Part shown: one piece after another, positions 18,100-26,402 of the stretch
Numbering within the stretch: the first letter of the stretch is position 1
How the letters are laid out: each line of letters opens with the position of its first letter
Assembly (NCBI GenBank): GCA_965246835.1
Contig: CBDFFQ010000001.1
Coordinates: 2,542,001 to 2,606,000 of the forward strand
Source of the DNA: JANPPS01 sp965246835
GTDB lineage: Bacteria > Pseudomonadota > Alphaproteobacteria > Acetobacterales > Acetobacteraceae
Direction of reading: 5' to 3'
Length of the DNA: 64,000 nucleotides
Translations under genes and position numbers: made by a program
The notes under the pieces: generated by a model
The model's input: the letters and a program-made list of their open reading frames with translations, nothing else
Told to the model about the DNA's origin: nothing
Database searches by the model: none

Positions 18100-19773
18100 A
18101 TGTCGGAACAGGTGAGCGCCCCGCAGACGGGCCAGGACGGCCAGGCCCGGACCGACCGCGAGGCGATGGAGTTTGACGTGGTGATCGTGGGCGCTGGGCC
18201 GGCTGGCTTGGCCGCGGCGATCCGCCTGAAGCAACTCGCGCCCGACGCCGGCATCTGCGTCGTGGAGAAGGCAAGCGAAGTGGGCGCGCACATCCTCTCG
18301 GGCGCCGTGATCGAGCCGCGCGCGCTGGAGGAACTCCTGCCGGATTGGCGGGAGCAGGGCGCGCCCTTGCACACGAAGGCGACCGATGACCGCTTCCTGT
18401 TCCTCACCGAAACCCGCGCCTTCAAGCTGCCCACCCCGCCGCAGATGCATAACGAGGGCAATTACATCGTGAGCCTCGGCGATGTCTGCCGCTGGCTCGG
18501 CACGCAGGCGGAGGCGCTGGGCGTCGAGATCTATCCCGGCTTCTCCGCCGCGGAGGTGCTGATCGAAGGCGGCCAGGTGCGCGGCGTCGCGACCGGGGAC
18601 ATGGGCATCACCAAATCCGGCGAGCACGGCTCCGCCTACCAGCCCGGCATGGAGCTGCGCGCCGCCTACACCCTGTTCGCCGAGGGCTGCCGGGGTTCGC
18701 TCACCAAGCAAGTCATGCAGCGCTTCGGCCTGCGGGAGGGGCGGGACCCGCAGACCTACGCGCTGGGCATCAAGGAGCTGTGGGAGGTGCCGGCCGCGCA
18801 GCACAAGCCGGGCCTGGTGGAACACGCGGTGGGCTGGCCGCTGGACCGGAACACGTATGGCGGCTCCTGGCTCTATCATTTCGGCCACAATCTTGTTTCG
18901 TATGGGTTCGTCGTCGGGCTGGACTACGCCAACCCCTGGCTGTCCCCGTTCGACGAGATGCAGCGCTTCAAGACGCACCCCGCCATCCGCGGCCATTTCG
19001 AGGGCGGCCGGCGCATCAGCTACGGCGCCCGGGCCCTCAGCGAAGGCGGGCTGCAATCCATCCCGAAGCTGACTTTCCCGGGCGGCGCGCTGATCGGGGA
19101 CACCGCCGGGTTCCTGAACGTGCCGAAGATCAAGGGCACCCATGCCGCCATGAAATCCGGCATGCTGGCGGCCGAGGCGGTGGCGGAGGCGCTGGCGCAG
19201 AACCGCCCGGCGGAGCCCGAGAGCTACACCGCCCGCTTCGAACAGAGCTGGCTCCACACCGAGTTGCACGGCGCCCGCAACATCCGCCCGGCCTTCGCCA
19301 AGCTCGGTTTGCTGGGCGGCATCGCCTATTCCGCGGTGGATACCTTCGTATTCCGCGGCCGCGCACCCTGGACCTTCCACCACGCCCATGCCGACCACGA
19401 GAGCCTGCGCCTCGCCAGCGCCGCGCCGAAACCGGCCTACCCGAAGCCGGATGGCAAGTTGACCTTCGACCGCCTCAGCTCCGTATTCATCAGCAACACC
19501 AACCATGCCGAAGACCAGCCGCCGCATCTGCAATTGCGCGATCCCGCACGCTGGCGTGGGGTGAATTGGGACGAGTATGCCAGCCCCGAAAGCCGCTATT
19601 GCCCGGCGGGCGTCTATGAGGCCGTGGGCGTCGAGCAAGGCGAGCCGCGGCTGCAGATCAACGCGCAGAACTGCGTCCACTGCAAAACCTGCGACATCAA
19701 GGACCCCACGCAGAACATCGACTGGGTGGCCCCCGAGGGCAGCGGCGGTCCTAACTATCCGAGCGGCATGTAG
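18100..19773 (+). CDS. Electron transfer flavoprotein-ubiquinone oxidoreductase
   Basis: A 557-residue protein. FAD-binding VVIVGAGPAGLAAAIRLKQ lies near the N-terminus, with GAHILSGAVIEPRAL following, and the C-terminal 4Fe-4S site is NCVHCKTCDIKDPTQNI. This enzyme sits on the inner membrane and passes electrons from ETF, reduced by acyl-CoA and other dehydrogenases, to ubiquinone. The ATG at 18100 (MSEQVSA) has GGAGAGCGAG just upstream. The length matches the family. Confidence 0.95.
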   Translation: MSEQVSAPQTGQDGQARTDREAMEFDVVIVGAGPAGLAAAIRLKQLAPDAGICVVEKASEVGAHILSGAVIEPRALEELLPDWREQGAPLHTKATDDRFLFLTETRAFKLPTPPQMHNEGNYIVSLGDVCRWLGTQAEALGVEIYPGFSAAEVLIEGGQVRGVATGDMGITKSGEHGSAYQPGMELRAAYTLFAEGCRGSLTKQVMQRFGLREGRDPQTYALGIKELWEVPAAQHKPGLVEHAVGWPLDRNTYGGSWLYHFGHNLVSYGFVVGLDYANPWLSPFDEMQRFKTHPAIRGHFEGGRRISYGARALSEGGLQSIPKLTFPGGALIGDTAGFLNVPKIKGTHAAMKSGMLAAEAVAEALAQNRPAEPESYTARFEQSWLHTELHGARNIRPAFAKLGLLGGIAYSAVDTFVFRGRAPWTFHHAHADHESLRLASAAPKPAYPKPDGKLTFDRLSSVFISNTNHAEDQPPHLQLRDPARWRGVNWDEYASPESRYCPAGVYEAVGVEQGEPRLQINAQNCVHCKTCDIKDPTQNIDWVAPEGSGGPNYPSGM

Positions 19774-19790
19774 CGGCCTACACTCCGCCG

Positions 19791-21503
19791 ATGCACCCGA
19801 TCCGCCGCTCCGCGCTCCTGTTCCTGGCGATGATCGCCGGGGGCGCCGCCAATGATTACGGGTTCGAGACCGCCAGCGGGGTCTCGGTCTTCCAGCCCAA
19901 TGGCGCGTTCGGCGCCTACCTGACCGGCCGCTTCGCCGCGCAGCGGACGGACATGGCGATGGCGGCGGACCAGCTCGATCGGGCATTGACCCAGGATGCC
20001 GGCGTGCCGGAGGTGGCGCAGCAGGCCTTCATCGCCGCCACCATGGCCGGGCGCCCCGATGCCGCGCGGCTGGCGGCGGCCTTGCCGGACAATCCGGTGG
20101 CGCAGCTGGTGCTCGCCAACCGGGACGCGCTGGCGGGGGACTGGGCCTCCGCCGAAGCGCGCTTCGCGACCTTGCCCAACACCGGCATCACCCAGGTGCT
20201 GCGCCCCTTGCTGGTCGCCTGGGCGCAGCAAGGGCAGGGGCGGACGGAAGCGGCACTCGCGACGTTGCAACCCTATTTCGACGGCAACCGGTTTCGCGGC
20301 GTCATGGCGCTGCACGCCGCGCTGATCGCCGATCTGGGCGGTCAGGCCGGGAACGCCACGCGCCTCTATGATCTGGCGCAGGCCGAATATGGCGGCACCA
20401 ATCTTCGCCTCGGGCAAATGCTCGCGAGCTGGCGCGCACGGTCTGGCGCCGCCTCCGAAGGGCTGCGCACCTTGCAAGATATGCTGGGCGCCAGCGGGGA
20501 CCTCGCGATGGCGCGCCCGGCGCTTGAGGCAGCGATGGCCCGGCCCGTGGTCCGCACCCCCGCCGACGGCATCGCCGAAGCCTATCTGGCACTCGCGGGC
20601 GCGCTGCGGGCGCAGGTCGGGCAACCGGCCTCCGCAGGCGGCGGGCAGCTCACGGCCGACACGGCGCAGGTATTGCTGCGCCTGGCGCTTGCGATGCGGG
20701 ACGACAACGCTGCCGCCCGGCTGGTGCTGGCGGAGGCGCAGGAGAGCGGACGACACTACGCCGCCGCCGCCGAGCTGCTGGCCGCCGTGCCGGCCGACGA
20801 CCCGCTGATCGCCGTCGTGCGCCTACGGCAGGCCGTGCTGCTCGAAGAGGCCGGAACGCCGGACGAGGCGGCCGCGGCGCTCGAACGGCTGGCCGCGGAG
20901 TATCCCGTGAGCCCGGAGCCGCTGACCCAGCTCGGCGATAATTACCGCCGGGCCAAGCGGTTCGCGGCCGCGGCGCAGGCCTATGATCGCGCGCTGGCGC
21001 GGGTTGGCACGCCGAGCCGGGCCAACTGGCCGCTGTTCTACCAGCGCGGCATCGCCTACGAACGGTCCGGCGAGTGGCCGAAGGCGGAAGCCGATTTCCA
21101 GTATGCGCTGCGCCTGTCGCCCGACCAGCCCAACGTGTTGAACTATCTGGGGTACGCCTGGGCGGATCAGGGTGTGAACCTCCCCGAGGCCCGCGGCATG
21201 ATCGAGCGTGCGGTGGCACAGCGCCCCACCGACGGCTCGATCATCGACAGCCTGGGCTGGGTCATGCTGAAGCAGAAGGAGCCCGCCGCGGCGCTCACGC
21301 AGCTGGAACGGGCGGCCGAGCTGATGCCGGAGGACCCCGTCATCAACGCGCATCTGGGCGACGCGCTGGATGCCGTGGGCCGCGCGCGGGAGGCCGAGTT
21401 CCAATGGCTGCGCGCGCTCAACCTGAAACCCGATCCCGAAGACCGCGAGCGGATCGAGGCGAAGCTGCGCGCCCGGGGCATCGTGCCGCTCCCGGCGCAG
21501 TAA
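19791..21503 (+). CDS. Tetratricopeptide-repeat protein, exported
   Basis: A 570-residue Ala-rich protein with an N-terminal signal-like segment (ALLFLAMIAGGAAN) followed by helical repeats through the whole length. Late repeats are easy to see: FYQRGIAYERSGEWPKAEAD, LNYLGYAWADQGVNL and IDSLGWVMLKQKEPAAAL. Such periplasmic or outer-membrane TPR proteins act as scaffolds. It follows ETF-QO by 17 bp and is 9 bp from ispE, so the three probably share a transcript. Confidence 0.88.
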   Translation: MHPIRRSALLFLAMIAGGAANDYGFETASGVSVFQPNGAFGAYLTGRFAAQRTDMAMAADQLDRALTQDAGVPEVAQQAFIAATMAGRPDAARLAAALPDNPVAQLVLANRDALAGDWASAEARFATLPNTGITQVLRPLLVAWAQQGQGRTEAALATLQPYFDGNRFRGVMALHAALIADLGGQAGNATRLYDLAQAEYGGTNLRLGQMLASWRARSGAASEGLRTLQDMLGASGDLAMARPALEAAMARPVVRTPADGIAEAYLALAGALRAQVGQPASAGGGQLTADTAQVLLRLALAMRDDNAAARLVLAEAQESGRHYAAAAELLAAVPADDPLIAVVRLRQAVLLEEAGTPDEAAAALERLAAEYPVSPEPLTQLGDNYRRAKRFAAAAQAYDRALARVGTPSRANWPLFYQRGIAYERSGEWPKAEADFQYALRLSPDQPNVLNYLGYAWADQGVNLPEARGMIERAVAQRPTDGSIIDSLGWVMLKQKEPAAALTQLERAAELMPEDPVINAHLGDALDAVGRAREAEFQWLRALNLKPDPEDRERIEAKLRARGIVPLPAQ

Positions 21504-21512
21504 CAGGGCGCC

Positions 21513-22388
21513 ATGCTGACGGAGTTCGCGCCGGCCAAGGTCAATTTGTTCCTGCACGTCCTGGGCCGGCGGCCGGATGGCTATCACGAGCTGGACAGCC
21601 TGGCGGTGTTCGCCGGGGCGGCGGATGCGCTGCGGGCCGGGCCGTCGACGGGTCTGAGCCTCGCCATAGAGGGGCCGGCGGGCGCCGCACTGGCGGCCGA
21701 GACGGACAATCTGGTGCTGCGGGCGGCCCGTGCGCTGGCGGCTTCTGCCGGCATCGAGCCGCGCGCATCATTGATCCTGGACAAGCATCTTCCGGTCGCG
21801 AGCGGGATCGGCGGCGGCTCCGCAGATGCGGCGGCGGCCCTGCGGGTGCTATCCCGCGCTTGGGGCCTCGGGTCGTCGGCGGAGTTCTTGCGCGGTGTCG
21901 CGGCGTCGTTGGGGGCGGACGTGCCGGTGTGCGTCGAGAGCCGGGCCGTGGTGATGCGGGGCGTGGGCGAGGTCCTTGCACCGGCCCCGGTTTTACCGCC
22001 GTTCGCGATGGTGCTGGTCAATCCGGGCGTGGGTGTCGCGACACCGGATGTGTTCCGGGCCCGGGCAGGGGCGTTTTCCACCGAAGCCGTCTTGCCACCT
22101 CGCTGGGACGACGTGGCGTCCATGGCAGACGGGCTGCGGCCGCTTCGCAACGAACTGCAGCAGGCCGCGATCCGGCTCTGCCCCCCCATCGCCGACGCGC
22201 TGGCGTGGTTGGAACGGCAGCCCAAGTGCCTGCTGGCGCGCATGAGCGGCTCGGGCGCCACGTGCTTCGGCCTGTTTGCCGAGGGGGAAGCGGCGGCGGT
22301 GGCGGCGCAATCGGCGCCGGCGGGCTGGTGGGCGTGGGGCGGGGCGTGTCCCACACGGGGCTTTACGCCGGGGCTGCTACCCGCCTAA
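21513..22388 (+). CDS. ispE: 4-diphosphocytidyl-2-C-methyl-D-erythritol kinase
   Basis: A 291-residue GHMP kinase. Substrate-binding AKVNLFLHVLGRRPDGYHEL lies at the start, the ATP loop is LPVASGIGGGSADAAAALR, and the C-terminal ARMSGSGATCFGLF is the third GHMP motif. It phosphorylates CDP-ME in the non-mevalonate isoprenoid pathway. It ends 12 bp before tRNA-Gln. Confidence 0.95.
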   Translation: MLTEFAPAKVNLFLHVLGRRPDGYHELDSLAVFAGAADALRAGPSTGLSLAIEGPAGAALAAETDNLVLRAARALAASAGIEPRASLILDKHLPVASGIGGGSADAAAALRVLSRAWGLGSSAEFLRGVAASLGADVPVCVESRAVVMRGVGEVLAPAPVLPPFAMVLVNPGVGVATPDVFRARAGAFSTEAVLPPRWDDVASMADGLRPLRNELQQAAIRLCPPIADALAWLERQPKCLLARMSGSGATCFGLFAEGEAAAVAAQSAPAGWWAWGGACPTRGFTPGLLPA

Positions 22389-22400
22389 TCAGGGGGGCGC

Positions 22401-22475
22401 TGGGGCGTCGCCAAGCGGTAAGGCAGCGGACTTTGAATCCGCCATTCGAAGGTTCGAATCCTTCCGCCCCAACCA
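22401..22475 (+). tRNA. tRNA-Gln (anticodon UUG)
   Basis: A 75-nt cloverleaf including the encoded CCA. The acceptor stem TGGGGCG pairs with CGCCCCA (22465-22471). The anticodon loop reads CTTTGAA with TTG, and the T arm is GGTTCGAATCC. Its 3' end adjoins the integrase gene, so the tRNA 3' part is the likely left attachment site of the element. Confidence 0.96.
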
Positions 22476-22520
22476 ACATGTTTTCGTCCTTTAAATCAAT
22501 AACTTGCCGGAATTCGCTCT

Positions 22521-22547
22521 GTAACACACGTGGCCCCAATGTGTTAC
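22521..22547. promoter_or_regulatory. Inverted repeat upstream of the integrase
   Basis: GTAACACA (22521-22528) and TGTGTTAC (22540-22547) form perfect 8-bp arms around 11 bp. The repeat ends just before the GGAG ribosome site of the integrase. It could be a repressor operator or an arm-type integrase site. Inference only. Confidence 0.5.
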
Positions 22548-22560
22548 ACAGGAGCACCCT

Positions 22561-24288
22561 CTGGCCGCCCCCTATCTCCTCCGCCGCGGAGCCGCGTACA
22601 GCCTGCGCGCCCGCGTCCCCTCGGATTTAAGATTTCGTATCGGCCGACCCGAGATTATCCGTGCTCTCGGGACAAACTGCCCGCGTCTGGCTCGCGTCCG
22701 CGGGGCAGGAGCGTATGCCCGTCTGCTGGAGGCGTGGTATCGGATCCGGGCAATGAGCGACGAAGAAGCAACCCCCGAAAAAATCATCGAGGTTCTGGAA
22801 GCGGCTCTTGCGGTGAGTGAAGCCGTAGCGGTCGCGGCTGCGCGCCGCGACGACGTCGCCGCACAGGTGACTGCGTTGAAAAATGCGGTGACGCTGGTGC
22901 GGCAGGCTGAGGCAAACAGCACGATTATCGCGGGCATGCAGGAGAGGGCCGCGGAACTGGTGCCGGAACTGGAGCGTGTGGGACGGTCGGTTGGTCAGCA
23001 GCGGGACGCGGCAGCCCTGTCTCCCGCCGCCCTGAAGTCACTCCGCAGCATCATGTCCACCGCGGGGATGGTGATGCGGGATACGCCGTCTCCTACCGTC
23101 CTGACCTACCTCGAAAAGACCTACCTTTTGGAGCGTCGGCTGAAGGACGACGGCCGTCGTCACATGCAGGGGTATGTGAGGTTGTTTGCGAAAATCCTCG
23201 GTGACCGGCCGCTGAACACGTTCGAACGCAGCGACGTCCTGAAATGGGTGAAGACGCTGGAGCGGGTGCCGACGAGCTACGGCAAGGGCGGGAAGGATGC
23301 TCATAAGACCATCGCCGTCATTCTACGGGAGGCGAACAAAGGCAAGAAGCCTCGCCTTGGGGAGACCACCATCAGGAAGCACGTCACCCACCTTCAGGCA
23401 TTCTTCCTGTCGGCCATCACGCACCACAAGTTTGCCACCGGCGATGATGTGCGCGGATGGTTCGGCAACATCGTCCTGAGCGAGGCTGTGCCTGTGGCGA
23501 AGGAGCGCATCATCTGGTCGACGGTAAAGCTCCGGCAGCTGCTCACAGGCCCTGTCTGGACAGGCACTCACAGCCTGAAAGCCGTGTTCTCGTCCCGCTC
23601 GAAGCCCGGTCCCTGGATACACCTTGATGCATGCTGGTGGTTGCCCGTCATTGCCCTGCACACGGGCGCACGGCTTGAGGAAATTGCTCAGCTGTATCAC
23701 CACGACCTGCTCTACGACTCAGGCGGCTTGCCTTTCCTTGACCTGACGGACGAAGGCGACCGCGAGTTGAAGAACGAGCACAGCAAACGTGCCGTGCCCA
23801 TTCACCCGTTCCTGCGGGAAATCGGCTTCCTGGACCTGTTCAAGGCGGGGAAGAAAGGGCGGGTCTTCAGCGAACTTCGCCTGAAAGGGACCGAGGGGAA
23901 GCTGAGTGCAGGATACAGCCAGCACTTCACCAAATACCGTCGGGAGCTGGGTATGTACATCCACCTGTTGGATTTTCATGCGCTTCGGCACACGTTCATC
24001 ACGGCCATGCGCGAGAAGGCGAAGGCCGATGTAGGCATGGTGGCGACGATGGTGGGACACACCCGCGACCAGGCGCTCAAGGACTTCAAGCAGACCGAGG
24101 GCTACACCCATTTTTCGGTGGCGGCCCGCCTTGAAGCGTTGGAACGGCTGGATTGGGAAGCCCAGGGCATCGACCTGTCACACCTTCGCCGGACAGTGCT
24201 GGCCGCAGGTGGTCCACGTGGTCGTGTCAGGGCGGCGGACATCGGCTTGCCTCTCGAAAAGCAGGAGCCGTCAATGGAAGATAGCTGA
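22561..24288 (+). CDS. int: Tyrosine recombinase/integrase of the tRNA-Gln element
   Basis: A 575-residue phage-type integrase if translated from CTG at 22561; the first in-frame ATG is at 22753. The 64 residues before that ATG (APYLLRRGAAYSLRARVPSD, then IGRPEIIRALGT) match the DUF6538-type N-terminus of such integrases, so they are likely translated. GGAG lies 6 nt before the CTG, and no ATG, GTG or TTG exists in this frame back to the stop at 22522. The catalytic set is visible: LHTGARLEEI (Arg), HALRHTFI (HxxR), MVGHT and EGYTHFS (Tyr). It integrates and excises the element at the tRNA gene. Confidence 0.9.
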   Translation: MAAPYLLRRGAAYSLRARVPSDLRFRIGRPEIIRALGTNCPRLARVRGAGAYARLLEAWYRIRAMSDEEATPEKIIEVLEAALAVSEAVAVAAARRDDVAAQVTALKNAVTLVRQAEANSTIIAGMQERAAELVPELERVGRSVGQQRDAAALSPAALKSLRSIMSTAGMVMRDTPSPTVLTYLEKTYLLERRLKDDGRRHMQGYVRLFAKILGDRPLNTFERSDVLKWVKTLERVPTSYGKGGKDAHKTIAVILREANKGKKPRLGETTIRKHVTHLQAFFLSAITHHKFATGDDVRGWFGNIVLSEAVPVAKERIIWSTVKLRQLLTGPVWTGTHSLKAVFSSRSKPGPWIHLDACWWLPVIALHTGARLEEIAQLYHHDLLYDSGGLPFLDLTDEGDRELKNEHSKRAVPIHPFLREIGFLDLFKAGKKGRVFSELRLKGTEGKLSAGYSQHFTKYRRELGMYIHLLDFHALRHTFITAMREKAKADVGMVATMVGHTRDQALKDFKQTEGYTHFSVAARLEALERLDWEAQGIDLSHLRRTVLAAGGPRGRVRAADIGLPLEKQEPSMEDS

Positions 24289-24411
24289 CAAACTCCTGTC
24301 AGCCCGGTATGCACCTCAGTTATGAGCCGCTTCCGGAACGACATAGGACGCTGACGCAAGGCCCTCCCGGGCCTGACCTCACCCGTCGCGTCGTCCGTTC
24401 CGAGGCATCTC

Positions 24412-25080
24412 ATGCCTTCCAAATCCGGCATCCTTTTTTACGGCGACCCGCACGGACGTTGGCAGCCGCTGCTCGACGAATATGCCCGCCATCCTGCCAA
24501 AGCCGTGGTCCTCCTCGGCGATTGCGAGTTGTCGGCTCCTCTCGCAGAGACGCTGAAACCCATCAGCACTGATGGGTGTCCCATTCATTGGATTTACGGG
24601 AATCATGACAACCACACTGAAAACCAATGGGACAACCTCACAAGCGCCCCGAGCGGTTTGCATGGCCGAGTGACCGATGTGGCGGGCCTGCGGCTGGCCG
24701 GGCTGGGCGGCAATTACGCCGCTAAAATCTGGTATCCTAAGGTCGGCAACGAGGAACCCCGTCTCCGCACACGGCGGGAATTCCTGAAGAGCTTGCCGCG
24801 CTCTGGTCGTCCCGGGACGGAATTGCCCCTTGAGCGCCGTGCTTTGATTTTCTCGGAGGACCACGACGCGCTGAAGCGGCTGCGGGCTGATGTGCTCGTG
24901 TGCCATGAAGCACCCACCAGCCATCCGCATGGGTTTGGCGGGATTGATGAGCTGGCGAAGGCGATGCGGGTGAGGCTAGTCGTGCACGGCCATCATCACG
25001 TCGGTTATCGCGGTGCGTCCCAAGACGGAATTGAGGTCCGGGGGCTCGGCATCGCGGAGTGCTGGCGGCACGAAGTGTAG
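24412..25080 (+). CDS. Metallophosphoesterase family protein
   Basis: A 222-residue calcineurin-like phosphoesterase. The metal-binding series is complete: YGDPHGRW, LLGDCEL, YGNHDNHT, VCHEAPTSHPHG and VHGHHHVGYRG. GAGG lies 6 nt before the ATG. Such genes occur in mobile elements as nucleases or phosphatases; the target is unknown. A GTCCCGGGAC palindrome lies inside the gene (24809-24818), and another dyad symmetry (24558-24577, arms ACCCATCAG/CTGATGGGT) lies earlier in it. Confidence 0.85.
   Translation: MPSKSGILFYGDPHGRWQPLLDEYARHPAKAVVLLGDCELSAPLAETLKPISTDGCPIHWIYGNHDNHTENQWDNLTSAPSGLHGRVTDVAGLRLAGLGGNYAAKIWYPKVGNEEPRLRTRREFLKSLPRSGRPGTELPLERRALIFSEDHDALKRLRADVLVCHEAPTSHPHGFGGIDELAKAMRVRLVVHGHHHVGYRGASQDGIEVRGLGIAECWRHEV
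24558..24577. repeat. Dyad motif 2, copy 1 (inside metallophosphoesterase gene)
   Basis: Perfect 9-bp arms ACCCATCAG and CTGATGGGT separated by CA. It is the most symmetric of five related sites in the element (others at 55220, 57250, 61974, 62381). Confidence 0.6.
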
Positions 25081-25346
25081 CTTCACGCAACGCTGTGTGG
25101 GAGGCGTGCCATTGTCCGCCGGGATGATAAGCTCTGCTTGCTCCCTGCTTTTCAAGCTGGCACGGTCCCGCCCGAATGAGCAGGTATCGAGTCGGTGGAC
25201 CAAATCAAGAGCGGGAGATATGGCGTTGTTCCGGGACAGTTCTCCGGCCTTTTAGCGCGCTTGCCATCCGGCTGTGAGGGTCCAGCCTGTGTTCGCGGCA
25301 TAGGGGCGGAATTGCCGCTGGTTAACCTTCGGCTGAAGGCATTCTA
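25081..25346. other. Intergenic stretch before the defence operon
   Basis: About 265 bp between the metallophosphoesterase and the methyltransferase gene. No gene is evident. It must hold the promoter of the four-gene operon that follows; I cannot point to a convincing -35/-10 pair. Confidence 0.5.
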
Positions 25347-26402
25347 ATGGCGTTAGCGGAAGCGGTGCCAACACCAGATGCAGTAGAGCACCTGAAGGGA
25401 ACACCTCAGCGGAAGGCATCCAGAATCGCCTATTCGACCGATTCCGGCTCCATGTATCACGGGTTTATAGAAGATGTCCTGAAGCGGCCCGACGTCAGGC
25501 AATCTCGCGGCAAGGTGGACCTGATATTCACGTCTCCGCCGTTCCCACTTGTCACCAAAAAGCGCTACGGCAACGAGACGGGCGAGGCATATCTGAACTG
25601 GCTTACGTCGCTGGCCGAGCCACTGGCAGAGATGCTGGCACCGAACGGCTCTATAGTGATGGAGGTTGGAAATGCGTGGGAGAAGGGTTCGCCCACGATG
25701 TCCACGTTGCCGCTGGAGTCGCTACTGGCCTTTAAGAAGGCAGGAAACCTGCATCTCTGCCAGCATGTGATTTGTCACAATCCTGCCCGTCTTCCGAGCC
25801 CGGCAGCTTGGGTAACCATCAAGCGCCTTCGCCTGAAAGACACCTACACACATGTCTGGTGGATGTCGAAAAGCGAATATCCGAAAGCAGACACCCGCAA
25901 AGTGCTGACTCCCTACAGCAAAGAAATGCTGAAGCTGCTCGCTCGCCAGTCCTATAACTCCGGCCAGCGCCCCTCGGGGCATAAGATTTCAGAGCGGGGC
26001 TTCATGACCGACCAGGGAGGAGCCATTCCAGCGAACGTTCTCGACTTTCAGGACGGCGACGACCGCCTTCCTCCAGCGTTGATGAAGTTCGCCGGCACCG
26101 GGTGGGACACGAAATACAGGGATTACTGCAAGGAGATGGGAGTGGATGCCCACCCGGCTCGCATGCAGATGAGTCTGGCCGCGTTCTTCATAAGCTACCT
26201 GACTGACGCAGGGGACCTGGTGCTCGATCCATTCGCGGGTTCCAACACGACCGGTGCCTCTGCCGAGCAGTTAGGCCGGAGATGGCTAGGGGTCGAAGCC
26301 GAGGAACAATATGTAATCGGGTCAAAAGGCCGCTTCAGCGGCTTCTTCGGTGCCGGGTCGAAAGGGCAGCCCTCCTCTTCGCAGGATATCGAACATGAAT
26401 GA
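25347..26402 (+). CDS. DNA methyltransferase, N4-cytosine/N6-adenine type (defence operon gene 1)
   Basis: A 351-residue amino-methyltransferase. Catalytic motif LIFTSPPFPL (SPPx type, most often N4-cytosine) lies near residue 55. The C-terminal AdoMet-binding motif DPFAGSNTTGASAEQLGRRW comes after it in the order, so the enzyme is of the beta-like class. AAGG lies about 8 nt before the ATG. Its end overlaps the GHKL gene by 8 bp. In this setting it probably marks self DNA for the restriction-like proteins encoded by the next three genes. The recognition sequence is unknown. Confidence 0.85.
   Translation: MALAEAVPTPDAVEHLKGTPQRKASRIAYSTDSGSMYHGFIEDVLKRPDVRQSRGKVDLIFTSPPFPLVTKKRYGNETGEAYLNWLTSLAEPLAEMLAPNGSIVMEVGNAWEKGSPTMSTLPLESLLAFKKAGNLHLCQHVICHNPARLPSPAAWVTIKRLRLKDTYTHVWWMSKSEYPKADTRKVLTPYSKEMLKLLARQSYNSGQRPSGHKISERGFMTDQGGAIPANVLDFQDGDDRLPPALMKFAGTGWDTKYRDYCKEMGVDAHPARMQMSLAAFFISYLTDAGDLVLDPFAGSNTTGASAEQLGRRWLGVEAEEQYVIGSKGRFSGFFGAGSKGQPSSSQDIEHE

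Noticed and set aside
18076..19986. A 636-codon minus-strand frame
   Set aside because: Antisense shadow of the ETF-QO gene in GC-rich DNA; no family pattern, while the plus strand shows complete flavoprotein motifs.
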